In this document: positions 7,200 through 15,693 of the stretch, one piece after another | Position numbering within the stretch: position 1 is the first letter of the stretch | Layout of the letters: each line of letters begins with the position of its first letter | Assembly: GCA_900469445.1 (NCBI GenBank) | Contig: UBXM01000011.1 | Coordinates: forward strand, 1-64,000 | Reading direction: 5' to 3' | Source: Hyphomicrobiales bacterium | Lineage (GTDB): Bacteria > Pseudomonadota > Alphaproteobacteria > Rhizobiales > Rhizobiaceae | DNA: 64,000 nucleotides | Notes under the pieces: generated by a model | The model's input: the letters and a program-made list of their open reading frames with translations, nothing else | Databases searched by the model: none | Told to the model about the DNA's origin: nothing | Made by a program: the position numbers and the translations under genes

Positions 7200-8267
7200 T
7201 CAGTCCGTCTGCGCCAGAGCTGGTCCACCCTGCTGCGCGAGGTCAACGCTTGCAACGACCGACATGCCGGGAACGAGGCTTTCGGTGAGTGGTTGGTTCG
7301 GCTCTATCGCGATCCGGACGGGAATGCGCTGGGCGACCTTGGTGAAGTTGCCGGTCGCGTTATCGGACTTGATGACGGAGAATTCGGAGCCGGTGGCGGG
7401 CGCGAAACGCTCGATGCGACCCTTGAAGCTCTGGTGGCCGAGAGCATCGACCGTGAAGGTGATTTCCTGGCCCGGCTTCATGCCTTCGAGCTGGGTTTCC
7501 TTGTAATTGGCGACGACCCAGACGTGGTTGGGAACGAGCGACGCGATCTGCGTGCCGGTCGAGACATACTGGCCGAGCCGGCCGGTCACTTCGCCGAGTT
7601 CGCCATCCTGCGGGGCGGTGATGCGGGTATTCTGCAGATCGATATCGGCAAGCGCGACGGATGCCTTGGCGCCCTCGACGGTTGCTTCCAGCGTACGGCG
7701 GTTAACGACGATCGTGTTCAGGTCCTGTTCGGCGACGAGGACGGCGGCATCCGCCTGATGCACCGCTGCCTGGGCCTGGTCGTAGGTGGCCTGGGCCTTT
7801 TCGAAATCGCTCTGTGTCGAGACATTGCTCTTCAACAGCGACTGGGTGCGGTTATAGGCGGTTTTTGCGGCATCGAAGGCGGCATTGGCGCTTTCGACCG
7901 CGGCCTTGGCGGAGACGATTTTCGCGTCGGCCGACTTGCGGCTCTGTTCCGAATTGGCAAGCGAGGCTTCCGCGGATGCGAGCGAGGCCTTCGCCTGTTC
8001 CAGCTTCTGGGTGTAGATGCGGTCGTCGATACGGGCGACGAGATCGCCCTTTTTGACCTTCTGGTAGTCCTGGACGGGCACTTCGACGATATAGCCTGCA
8101 AGCTGCGGGCTGAGCAGGGTCACCTGGCCGCGCACATAGGCGTCGTTGGTTGTCTCGATCGTGCCTTTGAAGGGCGGCAGGTTCCAGACATAGAGGATGA
8201 TGAGCACGCCGACGATGCCGACGGCGGCCGCGAGATAGGTTGCGAGGGAGCGAAATACGGTTTTCAT
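7200..8267 (-). CDS. emrA: EmrA-type membrane fusion protein
   Basis: Periplasmic adaptor of an EmrAB-type multidrug export system, 355 residues. One N-terminal membrane anchor (about 10-30) is followed by the HlyD/EmrA pattern TTNDAYVRGQVT, a lipoyl-like half, a long alanine-rich coiled-coil hairpin (about 90-200) and a beta-barrel region. It would link the MFS pump encoded just upstream to an outer-membrane TolC-type channel, which is not in the window. It lies 36 bases after the MFS gene, in the same transcript. The convergent terminator at 7117-7161 is close to its end. Confidence 0.88.
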   Translation of the reverse strand: MKTVFRSLATYLAAAVGIVGVLIILYVWNLPPFKGTIETTNDAYVRGQVTLLSPQLAGYIVEVPVQDYQKVKKGDLVARIDDRIYTQKLEQAKASLASAEASLANSEQSRKSADAKIVSAKAAVESANAAFDAAKTAYNRTQSLLKSNVSTQSDFEKAQATYDQAQAAVHQADAAVLVAEQDLNTIVVNRRTLEATVEGAKASVALADIDLQNTRITAPQDGELGEVTGRLGQYVSTGTQIASLVPNHVWVVANYKETQLEGMKPGQEITFTVDALGHQSFKGRIERFAPATGSEFSVIKSDNATGNFTKVAQRIPVRIAIEPNQPLTESLVPGMSVVASVDLAQQGGPALAQTD

Positions 8268-8303
8268 GGTCTTTGTCTTGTTCTTGAGGCCGGGTTGCGG
8301 ACG

Positions 8304-9995
8304 TCAGGCAGTTTGCGGGGTGTCGGCGTTGCGCAAGAACCGGTGGCGGTTGTTCCAGAGGATGTGAAGCGACAGCAGCGTTATGGCTGCGGCCGCGAGA
8401 AGGAATGTCGCGAAGAAGGCGTCGTTATAGGCGAGCACATAGGCCTGCTGCTGGATCTGCTTGGCGAAAGTGCTGGTGCCCTGGATCGTATGCTGCGCAG
8501 CGTCCGAGCCGGTGCGGCTGTAGGCGGCGACATACTGGTTGATGCGCTGCATGACGAGCGGATCGGTGGGCAGCAGTCGCGCTGTCAGAATGGCGGAGTG
8601 ATACTGTTCCCGCCAGGTCACGAAGCTGCCGAACAATGCGCTGCCGATGAAGGCGCCGACTTTCTGGGTAAACAGAAATACGGCGATGAAGCTGATGATA
8701 TAGGTCAGCCCCTTCTTCAAGGCGGCGGCAAAACCGACAGCCATGGCGGGCGGCAGGAAGAGGCCTGAGCCGAAGGCGATCAGCGACTGGCTGACGAGCA
8801 TCTGGTCCGGCCGCGTCAGCGCCGTCGAATAGCTGTCCATCAATGTGCCGGCAGCGATCAGCACCAGCGACAGGAGATGGATATAGGGTTCTCTGCCCGG
8901 CTTCATGATCAAGCCGCAGAACAGGCCGGAGATGACGCTGGCAATCAGGATTGCCCAGTAGAGATGCGCCATCTGTTCGTTGAACAGGCCAAGCTGGCGG
9001 AAGAAATTGATCGCGCCGGTCGATTGCTCGGTCAAAAGCATGCGGAAGACGAACAGAACGGCGGCGAAATGGAGAATCTCCCTCGAGCCGATCCAGCGGA
9101 CATCGATGAGATTGTTCTTTCGATTGAGCTCCAGCATGATGCAGAGCGTGCCGCTGATGATGCCGGTGATCAGCACCCAGGCCAGCCAGTCTGCTTCCAG
9201 CCACCAGTAAAGCCGGCCCATGGTGAAGAAGACGGCGAGACAGCCCATCGATGTGGCGAGCAGGCCGTAACTGACATAGTCCATCGACGAGATGACCTTG
9301 GCGCGGGGCGGGGATGTCAAAGGCAGGATGTAGATCAGGCCGAAGACGATCAGCGCCAGGGCAAGTTCAACGAGATAGAGGCCGCGCAGGTCGTGCAGGT
9401 CGAGAAGCGAGGGCGATATCAGGCCCGCAAGCGGCGTGGCGAGTGAAAGGCCGATCAGCGCCAGGCACTGGCCCCAGCGGAGCTTTTGCGCCGGCGGAAA
9501 GATCTCCAGCATATAAAGGAAGCCCATCGACGAGATCGGGGCGGCGGCGGCTCCGGCAAAGAAGCGCAGCGCGATGCTGAGGCTGAGATCGTTGACCCAG
9601 AGATGGGCGAGGCTGATGATGACGTAAGGGATGATCGCCAGCTCGCAGAACTGCCGGATACCGTATTGCGTGCGGACCTTGAACAGGAAAAGGCCGAGGC
9701 TGGCATTGGGAAAGAGATAGGCCGCCATCAGCCATGCGGCTTCGTTCTGGGTCGCTTCCAGCGGCCCGGCGATCAGCGGCAGGTTGGTGGAGATCATCGC
9801 CGTGCCAAGGCCCTGCATGATGAAGGCGGTGATCGAGGTCAGCGCATAAAGAAGGGCGATGGGCAGCGGTTTCGGGACGAAAGGCGGCGGGGCAGCAGGG
9901 GTCGGCTCGGCCGGTTGCTGCACGGCAGGAGCTTCCGCTTCCGTGCGCTCGACCACCTGATCCTCCTGCTTGAGGGCAGCATCACGCGCGGACAT
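8304..9995 (-). CDS. emrB: EmrB-type MFS multidrug transporter (DHA2 family)
   Basis: Proton-driven drug exporter of the 14-helix DHA2 family; about 563 residues. After a Pro/Ala/Glu-rich cytoplasmic tail (about 1-45) come repeated hydrophobic helices, and a long extracellular loop rich in Gln lies before the last helix. I chose ATG 9995 for its GTGGAGG ribosome site; an in-frame ATG at 10010 is less well placed. The start overlaps the end of the marR gene by 14 bases, which implies translational coupling. The order marR-emrB-emrA is a typical MarR-controlled pump unit. Substrates cannot be told from sequence. Confidence 0.87.
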   Translation of the reverse strand: MSARDAALKQEDQVVERTEAEAPAVQQPAEPTPAAPPPFVPKPLPIALLYALTSITAFIMQGLGTAMISTNLPLIAGPLEATQNEAAWLMAAYLFPNASLGLFLFKVRTQYGIRQFCELAIIPYVIISLAHLWVNDLSLSIALRFFAGAAAAPISSMGFLYMLEIFPPAQKLRWGQCLALIGLSLATPLAGLISPSLLDLHDLRGLYLVELALALIVFGLIYILPLTSPPRAKVISSMDYVSYGLLATSMGCLAVFFTMGRLYWWLEADWLAWVLITGIISGTLCIMLELNRKNNLIDVRWIGSREILHFAAVLFVFRMLLTEQSTGAINFFRQLGLFNEQMAHLYWAILIASVISGLFCGLIMKPGREPYIHLLSLVLIAAGTLMDSYSTALTRPDQMLVSQSLIAFGSGLFLPPAMAVGFAAALKKGLTYIISFIAVFLFTQKVGAFIGSALFGSFVTWREQYHSAILTARLLPTDPLVMQRINQYVAAYSRTGSDAAQHTIQGTSTFAKQIQQQAYVLAYNDAFFATFLLAAAAITLLSLHILWNNRHRFLRNADTPQTA

Positions 9996-10440
9996 CTTCG
10001 ACCTCCACATTGGAGACGTTTTCGGAAATCCGCTGCATGAGCGTGATGGCCTGCTTCAGCTCGGCCTCGTCGATGCCTTCGAAGAACTGGTGGCGTATCT
10101 GGTCGGCCAACGCGCGCACGAAAGCGGCCTGTTCCTCTCCATGTTCGGTGAGGGCGATCAGCTTCACGCGCCGGTCGTTGGCGTCGGGACGGCGTTCGAT
10201 CAGGCCGTTTTCTTCCATGCGGTCGAGCAGGCGCACTAGGGTCGCCTGTTCGAGTTCCAGCTCGCAGGCAAGCTCGGTCTGGGTCATGTTCTGTTTCTTG
10301 GCCAGTCGGAAAAGCGCACGCGCCCGCGGATAGGTCAGGCCATGGGCCGTAACCTTCTTGTTGAAGGTCGTGCGAATCTTGCGGCTGACCTTGGTCAGCT
10401 CCTCAAGGAATTCCGAGGCTGTTTGATCGATGTAAGGCAT
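9982..10440 (-). CDS. MarR-family transcriptional regulator of the EmrAB pump
   Basis: Winged-helix repressor of about 152 residues. The DNA-binding part reads LTYPRARALFRLA, then MTQTELACELELEQATLVRLLDRMEENGLIERR with the wing motif DRR following, all typical of MarR. It is the first gene of the emrB-emrA transcript and very likely represses it until a toxic ligand binds. I chose ATG 10440 because the predicted -10 box lies between it and an in-frame GTG at 10482. No good ribosome site is seen, so the leader may be short. Confidence 0.87.
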   Translation of the reverse strand: MPYIDQTASEFLEELTKVSRKIRTTFNKKVTAHGLTYPRARALFRLAKKQNMTQTELACELELEQATLVRLLDRMEENGLIERRPDANDRRVKLIALTEHGEEQAAFVRALADQIRHQFFEGIDEAELKQAITLMQRISENVSNVEVEDVRA

Positions 10441-10444
10441 AATG

Positions 10445-10501
10445 GTTAGCACACTAAGATTATCTACCGCATTAGTTAGCACCCAAAGTATCGGATTTCA
10501 A
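10445..10501 (-). promoter_or_regulatory. Promoter and repeated operator-like boxes of marR-emrBA
   Basis: On the minus strand TTGAAA (10501-10496) and TAACTA (10478-10473) are 17 bases apart. GTTAGCAC occurs twice in direct repeat (10445-10452 and 10475-10482, 30 bases apart), and TTAGCACACTAA (10446-10457) is an inverted repeat. One copy overlaps the -10 box, as expected for MarR autorepression. Confidence 0.55.
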
Positions 10502-10569
10502 TGCTTGACGATGCGCAAGCCAGACATCCAATTTTTGCATGGGTCGCGAACCAGCTTGCCCGCATGCCG

Positions 10570-10608
10570 GAAGGGCGTGTGCTAGAAGGGCGTGTGCTGG
10601 AAGGGTGC
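10570..10608. repeat. 15-base tandem repeat
   Basis: GAAGGGCGTGTGCTA (10570-10584) is repeated as GAAGGGCGTGTGCTG (10585-10599), with a broken third unit at 10600-10608. It lies between marR and the SDR gene, just after the SDR stop on the minus strand. Probably replication slippage; no function is evident. Confidence 0.8.
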
Positions 10609-10615
10609 AGGCGCG

Positions 10616-11395
10616 TTAGCGCAGCAATCCCTGTCCGCCATCGATATAGACTGGTGTGCCGGTGACATGGTGCGACAGGTCCGAGGCCAGAAAAAGAACG
10701 AGCGAGGCGACGTCGTCCGCCCGGCCGGACCTGCCATCGGTAATGGGGATGTCTCCTTGAGGAAACTCCACGGGGACAGCTGTCCTGTCCGCCCCGCGGA
10801 CTTTGGTATTGTCGTTTATGCTGGTTTCGATGGCGCCGGGGCATACGGCGTTGATCCTGATCCCATGCCGGCCGAGTTCCAGCGCCAGCTGCTGGACGAT
10901 GGCCACCTGCGCGGCCTTGGTGGCGGCATAGGCCGTCGCGCCGGGCGTGTTGAAGCTGCGATTGCCGTTGATCGACGAGACGACGATGACCGATCCACCC
11001 TGTTTCTTCAGATGCGGGACGCTGGCATTGAGGGTGAGATAGGTGCCGCGCAGATTGACCCGGATCGTCTGGTCCCATTCGTCCGGCTTCAGATCATCGA
11101 TTGCCGCCCAGACGCCGTTTATGCCGGCATTGGCGACCACGACATCCAGCCTGCCGGTTTCGGTAACCAGCCTCTGCACGGCATCATGCATGGCGGTTTC
11201 GTCGGCAACATCCGCATCAAAGGTGATCGCCGTGCCGCCGGCCGTCTCGATCAGTTCGGCGGTCTTCTCAAGCTCGTCGCGCGTATGGCCGAGAACGCCG
11301 ACGGTTGCGCCGGCCTCTGCCAACCTGAGGGCGCAAGCGCGTCCGATGCCTGACCCTGCACCGGTTACCAGAGCGGTCCGTGATCGAAATTCCAT
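10616..11395 (-). CDS. Short-chain dehydrogenase/reductase (FabG-like)
   Basis: NAD(P)-dependent oxidoreductase of 259 residues, full length for a classical SDR. It shows the cofactor motif TGAGSGIG near the N-terminus, the structural NAG motif (about residue 88-90), catalytic Ser in IVVSSING and the YxxxK pair in YAATK, and the family end IDGG. It is often annotated as 3-oxoacyl-ACP reductase, but this family has many substrates and the neighbourhood gives no pathway. It is flanked by same-strand genes without tight coupling. Confidence 0.8.
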   Translation of the reverse strand: MEFRSRTALVTGAGSGIGRACALRLAEAGATVGVLGHTRDELEKTAELIETAGGTAITFDADVADETAMHDAVQRLVTETGRLDVVVANAGINGVWAAIDDLKPDEWDQTIRVNLRGTYLTLNASVPHLKKQGGSVIVVSSINGNRSFNTPGATAYAATKAAQVAIVQQLALELGRHGIRINAVCPGAIETSINDNTKVRGADRTAVPVEFPQGDIPITDGRSGRADDVASLVLFLASDLSHHVTGTPVYIDGGQGLLR

Positions 11396-11466
11396 CGGCT
11401 GTCCTCTCTTATTCGACGGTGTTCCAACCGCCGCAACGAAAGAGGCAAGGCCAAGGTTCCGATCAA

Positions 11467-11901
11467 CTAGACCGGACTGGCCGGATAGGTTTCGGCAAGA
11501 ATGCGCAGGCCCTCGGCGAATTTGCCGCCGTCGCCGCCCATCTGGCGCATCTGCGCAAGATTGTCGGTGAGGTCAGCCCGCTTGACCGGGCGGGCGAGCG
11601 GGCTTGCGATCGAGCGGCGGACGAAATCGAAATAATCCTCGCCGTCGCGTTTGCTCATCGCATCGACGGCATCGATCACCCTTTGCGAAAAACCTTCCTC
11701 GCGCAGGCGCTCGAACGTCCAGCCGGGGCCTTTTTCGACGACATCGTGAAGCCAGGCGACGAGTGTCTCGTCCTCGCCCGTGACATGCTCGGCCACGCGC
11801 CGGACATGATCGATGAACGGGCCGCCCGTCTTGCTGGACTGTCCCTCATGCGCCTTGGTGGCGATATCGATCGCCTTCTTCAATTGTGTCTCGTAGGTCA
11901 T
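11467..11901 (-). CDS. HD-domain protein (RelA/SpoT-like phosphohydrolase fold)
   Basis: About 144 residues. The N-terminal ALKKAIDIATKAHEGQ-like pattern and the metal motif AWLHDVVEKG (the HD pair) mark a small HD-domain hydrolase related to the hydrolase half of RelA/SpoT, without synthetase or TGS domains. It could be a small nucleotide hydrolase such as a Mesh1-type ppGpp hydrolase, but that is a guess. ATG 11901 has GGTGAG six bases upstream; a longer reading from 11943 lacks a better site. It stands alone. Confidence 0.65.
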   Translation of the reverse strand: MTYETQLKKAIDIATKAHEGQSSKTGGPFIDHVRRVAEHVTGEDETLVAWLHDVVEKGPGWTFERLREEGFSQRVIDAVDAMSKRDGEDYFDFVRRSIASPLARPVKRADLTDNLAQMRQMGGDGGKFAEGLRILAETYPASPV

Positions 11902-11973
11902 CGGGGGCTCACCGTGCCATGATTCCAGATGAGGCGAAGGCATATCAAAGCGATGTACGGATGGCGATACGGA

Positions 11974-12351
11974 TCAGAGCCGGTCTTCCTCGAACTGTTC
12001 GGCTCCTTCCAGGGGCGCCAGCCAATCTTCGCGGCGCTTGACCCATAATTCATAGGTGGGCTGGATGTCTGTCGGCGCCATGTCCAGCGTGCCGACCCGG
12101 ATCTCGACCTCGTCTTCGGCCGGTTCGGAAAAGACGCGGGAACCGCAATTCACACAGAAGCCGCGACCCTCGAAATACCGGACGTCTCCCGATGCCTCGA
12201 ACGCGTGAGCGGGCCATATGCCGAAAGTGGCGAATGCCGATCCGCTTTCCTTGCGGCAATCCATGCAATGACACAGCCCTATGCGGATCGGGTCCGATTT
12301 GACCTTGTAGTGAACCTTTCCACACAGACAGCTTCCGGAACGAATGATCAT
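11974..12351 (-). CDS. GFA/CENP-V-family zinc protein
   Basis: About 125 residues, the normal size for a GFA-domain protein (glutathione-dependent formaldehyde-activating family). The zinc ligands are all present: CLC (8-10), CHCMDC (27-32) and CVNC (66-69). Some members promote S-hydroxymethylglutathione formation, but most have unknown roles. I chose ATG 12351 because GGAGGAG lies right before it; the in-frame sequence further upstream has no such site. No formaldehyde-pathway gene is adjacent, so a specific role is not supported. Confidence 0.75.
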   Translation of the reverse strand: MIIRSGSCLCGKVHYKVKSDPIRIGLCHCMDCRKESGSAFATFGIWPAHAFEASGDVRYFEGRGFCVNCGSRVFSEPAEDEVEIRVGTLDMAPTDIQPTYELWVKRREDWLAPLEGAEQFEEDRL

Positions 12352-12484
12352 TATGGCTCCTCCAACCTGAGGCTTTGACATAGCGCCTTGGCCGAATCCG
12401 GCTAGGGCTGGATCTTTTGCCATCCAGCCATCAACTGTTATCTTGATGGCAGAGGCTTGCCCGTCGGGAAAACAGCTCCATTTC

Positions 12485-12509
12485 GGAACTTGTCTCGAAA
12501 ATGGGAGTT
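12485..12509 (+). promoter_or_regulatory. Candidate EcfG/RpoE2 general-stress promoter
   Basis: GGAAC at 12485-12489 and TT at 12508-12509 are separated by 18 bases, matching GGAAC-N18/19-TT. Transcription would begin near 12517, just ahead of the GGAGG ribosome site and the ATG at 12538. Confidence 0.5.
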
Positions 12510-12537
12510 AGGCCTCCATCGTTTGATGGAGGTTCGC

Positions 12538-13050
12538 ATGCATGCGCAGTTCCTCATGTCCCTGATCGCGGTGTCTTGCCTGCAGATCGCGGCGGCTGGC
12601 GCGGCCAGCGCGGCGGAGAGCGATTTTCTCAAGTCGATCGACGGAAAATGGTCCGGCAGTGGAACAATTCTCACTCGGATCGGCGGAAAATCCCTCAATG
12701 TGCGCTGCAACGTCGATTTCTCGGCCGGGGCGGCCGATCTTGCAATGCAGGGCTCCTGCCGCGCACTTGCCATCGTCAGCCGCTCCATTTCAGCGGCGCT
12801 GAAAGCCTCGGGAACCCGGTACAGCGGAACCTATACGGGGCCTTCCGGCCAGCCATCCTCGCTGTCGGGAAGCCGCAAGGGACAATCCATCAATCTGGCG
12901 GTGCGCTGGGCAAGAGATATCAACGGCGACCGCAATGCCAGGATGACCATCGCAAAGCTTGGCGAAAACCGGTTGCGGCTGCAGACCATCGACAATGATC
13001 CGGCAAGCGGCAAGTCCGTGGTGACCAGCAGCATCGATCTGAGCCAGTAA
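12538..13050 (+). CDS. Secreted protein of unknown function
   Basis: A 170-residue protein with a clear Sec signal peptide (about 1-27, ending AASAAES). The mature part starts with a segment reading FLKSIDGKWSGSG and has two cysteines (RCNVDF and GSCRAL) that could form a disulphide. The overall pattern of short beta strands and Ser/Gly turns suggests a small lipocalin-like or beta-barrel periplasmic protein, but I do not recognise the family. ATG 12538 has GGAGG six bases upstream. It sits behind a candidate general-stress promoter and is not closely linked to other genes. Confidence 0.75.
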   Translation: MHAQFLMSLIAVSCLQIAAAGAASAAESDFLKSIDGKWSGSGTILTRIGGKSLNVRCNVDFSAGAADLAMQGSCRALAIVSRSISAALKASGTRYSGTYTGPSGQPSSLSGSRKGQSINLAVRWARDINGDRNARMTIAKLGENRLRLQTIDNDPASGKSVVTSSIDLSQ

Positions 13051-13307
13051 AACCTTCCGAGCTTCGACCCCGTCCGATGACGAGCGGATGTCCATCGCGC
13101 CTGCCGCGCGCCTTCCAGCCGAAAGCCCAAAGCGATATATTTAAAGTTCGGTAGGCTGTCCTTGCGATCCCCAAGCGCCTTGGTGGCGTGACCGGAGGAG
13201 CGCTGATCATCGTTTCAGACCCGCTCCTTTGCATCGTCGGGAATGCAGGATTTTCAGGCGGCCGATCGATTTTTTAAAGCATGTAAAACGATATTGGAGT
13301 GACGATA

Positions 13308-14432
13308 ATGACGGGTTCAAATTGGAATTTCAGATTGCCGACTGCGGTCCATTTCGGTTGGGATCGATTGTCGACCCTGCCCGACATGATTTCGAATTTG
13401 GGTGGTCGTCACGTATTTGCGATGATTGGACGCAGTTTCCTCGACCGCGTCGGCGAGGCGGGATTGAAGCAGCTGGTCGGCGCGGCAGAGCTGACGATCT
13501 TTACCGATATCGAGGAAAACCCGTCGATCGGGACAGTCGACACGGCTGCTGCCCGTTGCCGTGAATGCGGCGCCGATGTCGTTGTCGCAATCGGTGGCGG
13601 CAGCGTGCTGGATGCTGCCAAATGTGTTGCGCTTTTGCAGAGGAATGAAGGCTCCATCCGGGACTATCTCTATCGGGAGAGAAAGCCGGGCGGTCGCGGC
13701 CTGCCGCTGATCGCCGTGCCGACGACGGCCGGCACCGGCAGCGAAGTGACGCCCTTTGCCGTCGTCACCGACAGGGAAAAGAATGCCAAGCCGGCGATCG
13801 CCTGCCCACAGGCCTTCCCGGACCATGCGATCATCGATCCGGCCCTGACGCTCAGCATGCCGACACCCGTTGCGGTTTCAACCGCGCTCGATGCGATGAC
13901 CCAGGCGCTCGAAGGCTTCTGGTCGACACGCGCCAACGACATGACGCGGGCGATGGCGTTTCGCGCCATCGTGCTGATCTTCCGCAATATCGAAGCTGCC
14001 TGCCTCGACAAGGATCGCGACGCGGTGGAAAAGGTGGCGCTCGGAAGCGTGATCGGCGGAACGCAGATGGCGATGATCGGCAACACGGCGCTACATCCGC
14101 TCTCCTATCCGCTGACGCTGGACTACGATCTGCGCCACGGGCTGGCCTGCGCGATCTATGTCCCGGCCTTCCTGCGCTTCAACAAGCCCGAGCTTGGCCC
14201 ATGGTTCGATGATCTTCTGACTGTTCTCGGTTTCGATACGGTCGAGGAATTTGCGGCAGCATTCGAAGCCAAGATGGAAAAGCTTGGCGCACCGACCCGT
14301 CTCTCGGCGCTTGGTGTGACCCGCGAGGCGATCCCGACGATCGTCAGGAACGGTATGGACAGGTCGACGCATTTTAATCCGCGCAAGCTGACCGAGGAAA
14401 CCATGGTGGAAATCCTCGAAACCATGCTGTGA
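13308..14432 (+). CDS. Iron-type (group III) alcohol dehydrogenase
   Basis: NAD(P)-dependent alcohol/aldehyde oxidoreductase of about 374 residues. The nucleotide-binding GGGSVLDAAK and PTTAGTGSEVT motifs are intact. Metal-site positions read DAMTQALE, then ALHPLS and DLRHGLA. The usual THA(I/V)E histidine is Gln here, so one of four iron ligands is changed while Asp and two His remain. The ALEGFWS context recalls phosphonoacetaldehyde-reductase-like members, but that is only a resemblance. ATG 13308 has TTGGAG upstream. No clear partner genes. Confidence 0.8.
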   Translation: MTGSNWNFRLPTAVHFGWDRLSTLPDMISNLGGRHVFAMIGRSFLDRVGEAGLKQLVGAAELTIFTDIEENPSIGTVDTAAARCRECGADVVVAIGGGSVLDAAKCVALLQRNEGSIRDYLYRERKPGGRGLPLIAVPTTAGTGSEVTPFAVVTDREKNAKPAIACPQAFPDHAIIDPALTLSMPTPVAVSTALDAMTQALEGFWSTRANDMTRAMAFRAIVLIFRNIEAACLDKDRDAVEKVALGSVIGGTQMAMIGNTALHPLSYPLTLDYDLRHGLACAIYVPAFLRFNKPELGPWFDDLLTVLGFDTVEEFAAAFEAKMEKLGAPTRLSALGVTREAIPTIVRNGMDRSTHFNPRKLTEETMVEILETML

Positions 14433-14508
14433 TCCCGTCACGCTCAGCGTTTCAAGCCGATCGCCGCCGGGCCATGATCCCGACCGGGCGGCAGAAGCTA
14501 GTCAGACC

Positions 14509-14541
14509 CATCTCGACGCCATTATGACGGGCGTCGAGATG
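14509..14541. terminator. Perfect hairpin between convergent genes
   Basis: CATCTCGACGCC (14509-14520) pairs perfectly with 14530-14541 over a nine-base loop. No T run follows on either side, so it may act as a transcript-end stabiliser rather than a classical terminator. Confidence 0.5.
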
Positions 14542-14556
14542 CTGGAAAACTTTTCA

Positions 14557-14581
14557 GTCTTCACCGTGACGCGGTGAAGAC
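14557..14581. terminator. Second perfect hairpin between convergent genes
   Basis: GTCTTCACCG (14557-14566) pairs perfectly with CGGTGAAGAC (14572-14581) over a five-base loop. It lies 18 bases before the end of the lipoate-ligase-family gene on the minus strand and would form at the 3' end of that transcript. Confidence 0.5.
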
Positions 14582-14598
14582 GACCGGTATTTCCGATG

Positions 14599-15648
14599 TC
14601 AGGGGATGTGGCGCAGCCAGTCCTCGCTGGCGAATTTTTCCGCCGCGAGCTTTTCCGCTGCCGCATATTCCTCGTCGGAAATCGTACCCGGTGTGCCGCC
14701 GTTGAGCGACACGAAGGTTTCCTTCATGCGGCGGATGATTTCCGCGCGCGGCAAGCCGGTCTGGCTGCGCAGCGGATCGACGCGCTTCACCGCGCTCGTC
14801 GTACCCTTGTCGCTGAGCTTTTCGCGGCCGATACGCAGGACCTTGACCATTTTTTCCGCGTCCATGTCATAGGCCATGGTAACGTGGTGCAGGACGGCGC
14901 CGGAGGAGAAACGCTTCTGCGCCGCGCCGCCGATCTTGCCCTTGGAGCTGGAGATGTCGTTGAGCGGCTTGTAGAAGGCGTCGATGCCGAGCGAAATCAG
15001 TGCTTTCAGCACCCAGTCGTCGAGGAAGGCGTAGGAATCGGCAAAGCTCATGTCGCGCACCAGTTCGGCCGGCGCATAGAGCGAATAGGTGACGCTGTTG
15101 CCGGGTTCGACCAGCATCGCGCCGCCGCCGGTGACGCGCCGCACGGTCTCGATGCCGAATTCGGCAGTCGCCTCCATGTCCACTTCGTTTCGCAGCGACT
15201 GGAAACTGCCGATGATGATCGCCGGGCGTTCCCATTCCCAGAAGCGCAGGCAGGGGCCGCGGCGGCCGGACGCGACTTCCTTCGCCAGAACCTCGTCCAT
15301 GGCCAGATGCATGGTGGGGGTGAGAGCAGGCGTCTCGATGATCTGCCACTCGTAGTCGCGCCAGGTGCCGGTGACGCCGAGCGCGCGGCGGATGGCAATC
15401 GCCACGGCTTCCGGGCTGAAACCGATCATTTCGGCGCCGGGGCGCAGGCCGGTGCGCACGGCGGCGATGATGTCTTCAACGGTGGAGCTGGCGGACAGGC
15501 CTTCGAGGGAGGCACGGATATCGTCCAGCGCTTCGGCCGGTTCGAGGAAGAAATCGCCAGAGACCTGAACATTGGCGAGCACGCCGTCGCGGGTTTCGAG
15601 ATCGACGACTACGAGCTTGCCGCCCTGAACCTTGTATTCACCGTGCAT
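14599..15648 (-). CDS. Lipoate-protein ligase family protein with N-terminal accessory domain
   Basis: About 349 residues. The C-terminal two thirds is a lipoate/biotin ligase catalytic domain with RRVTGGGAMLVEPGNS and the lysine motif SKGKIGGAAQ, both intact. The first 90 or so residues (VQGGKLVVVDLE, then VSGDFFLEP) resemble the separate LplB accessory domain, which in E. coli LplA sits at the C-terminus; here the order is reversed. ATG 15648 has AGGAAG seven bases upstream. It is cotranscribed with the MetQ-type gene 45 bases before it. It probably activates and attaches lipoate or a similar short acid to a carrier protein; the true substrate is open. Confidence 0.8.
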   Translation of the reverse strand: MHGEYKVQGGKLVVVDLETRDGVLANVQVSGDFFLEPAEALDDIRASLEGLSASSTVEDIIAAVRTGLRPGAEMIGFSPEAVAIAIRRALGVTGTWRDYEWQIIETPALTPTMHLAMDEVLAKEVASGRRGPCLRFWEWERPAIIIGSFQSLRNEVDMEATAEFGIETVRRVTGGGAMLVEPGNSVTYSLYAPAELVRDMSFADSYAFLDDWVLKALISLGIDAFYKPLNDISSSKGKIGGAAQKRFSSGAVLHHVTMAYDMDAEKMVKVLRIGREKLSDKGTTSAVKRVDPLRSQTGLPRAEIIRRMKETFVSLNGGTPGTISDEEYAAAEKLAAEKFASEDWLRHIP

Positions 15649-15693
15649 CTTTTGACTTCCTGTCTTCAAACTATCCTGTTGTCCGCACCATCC

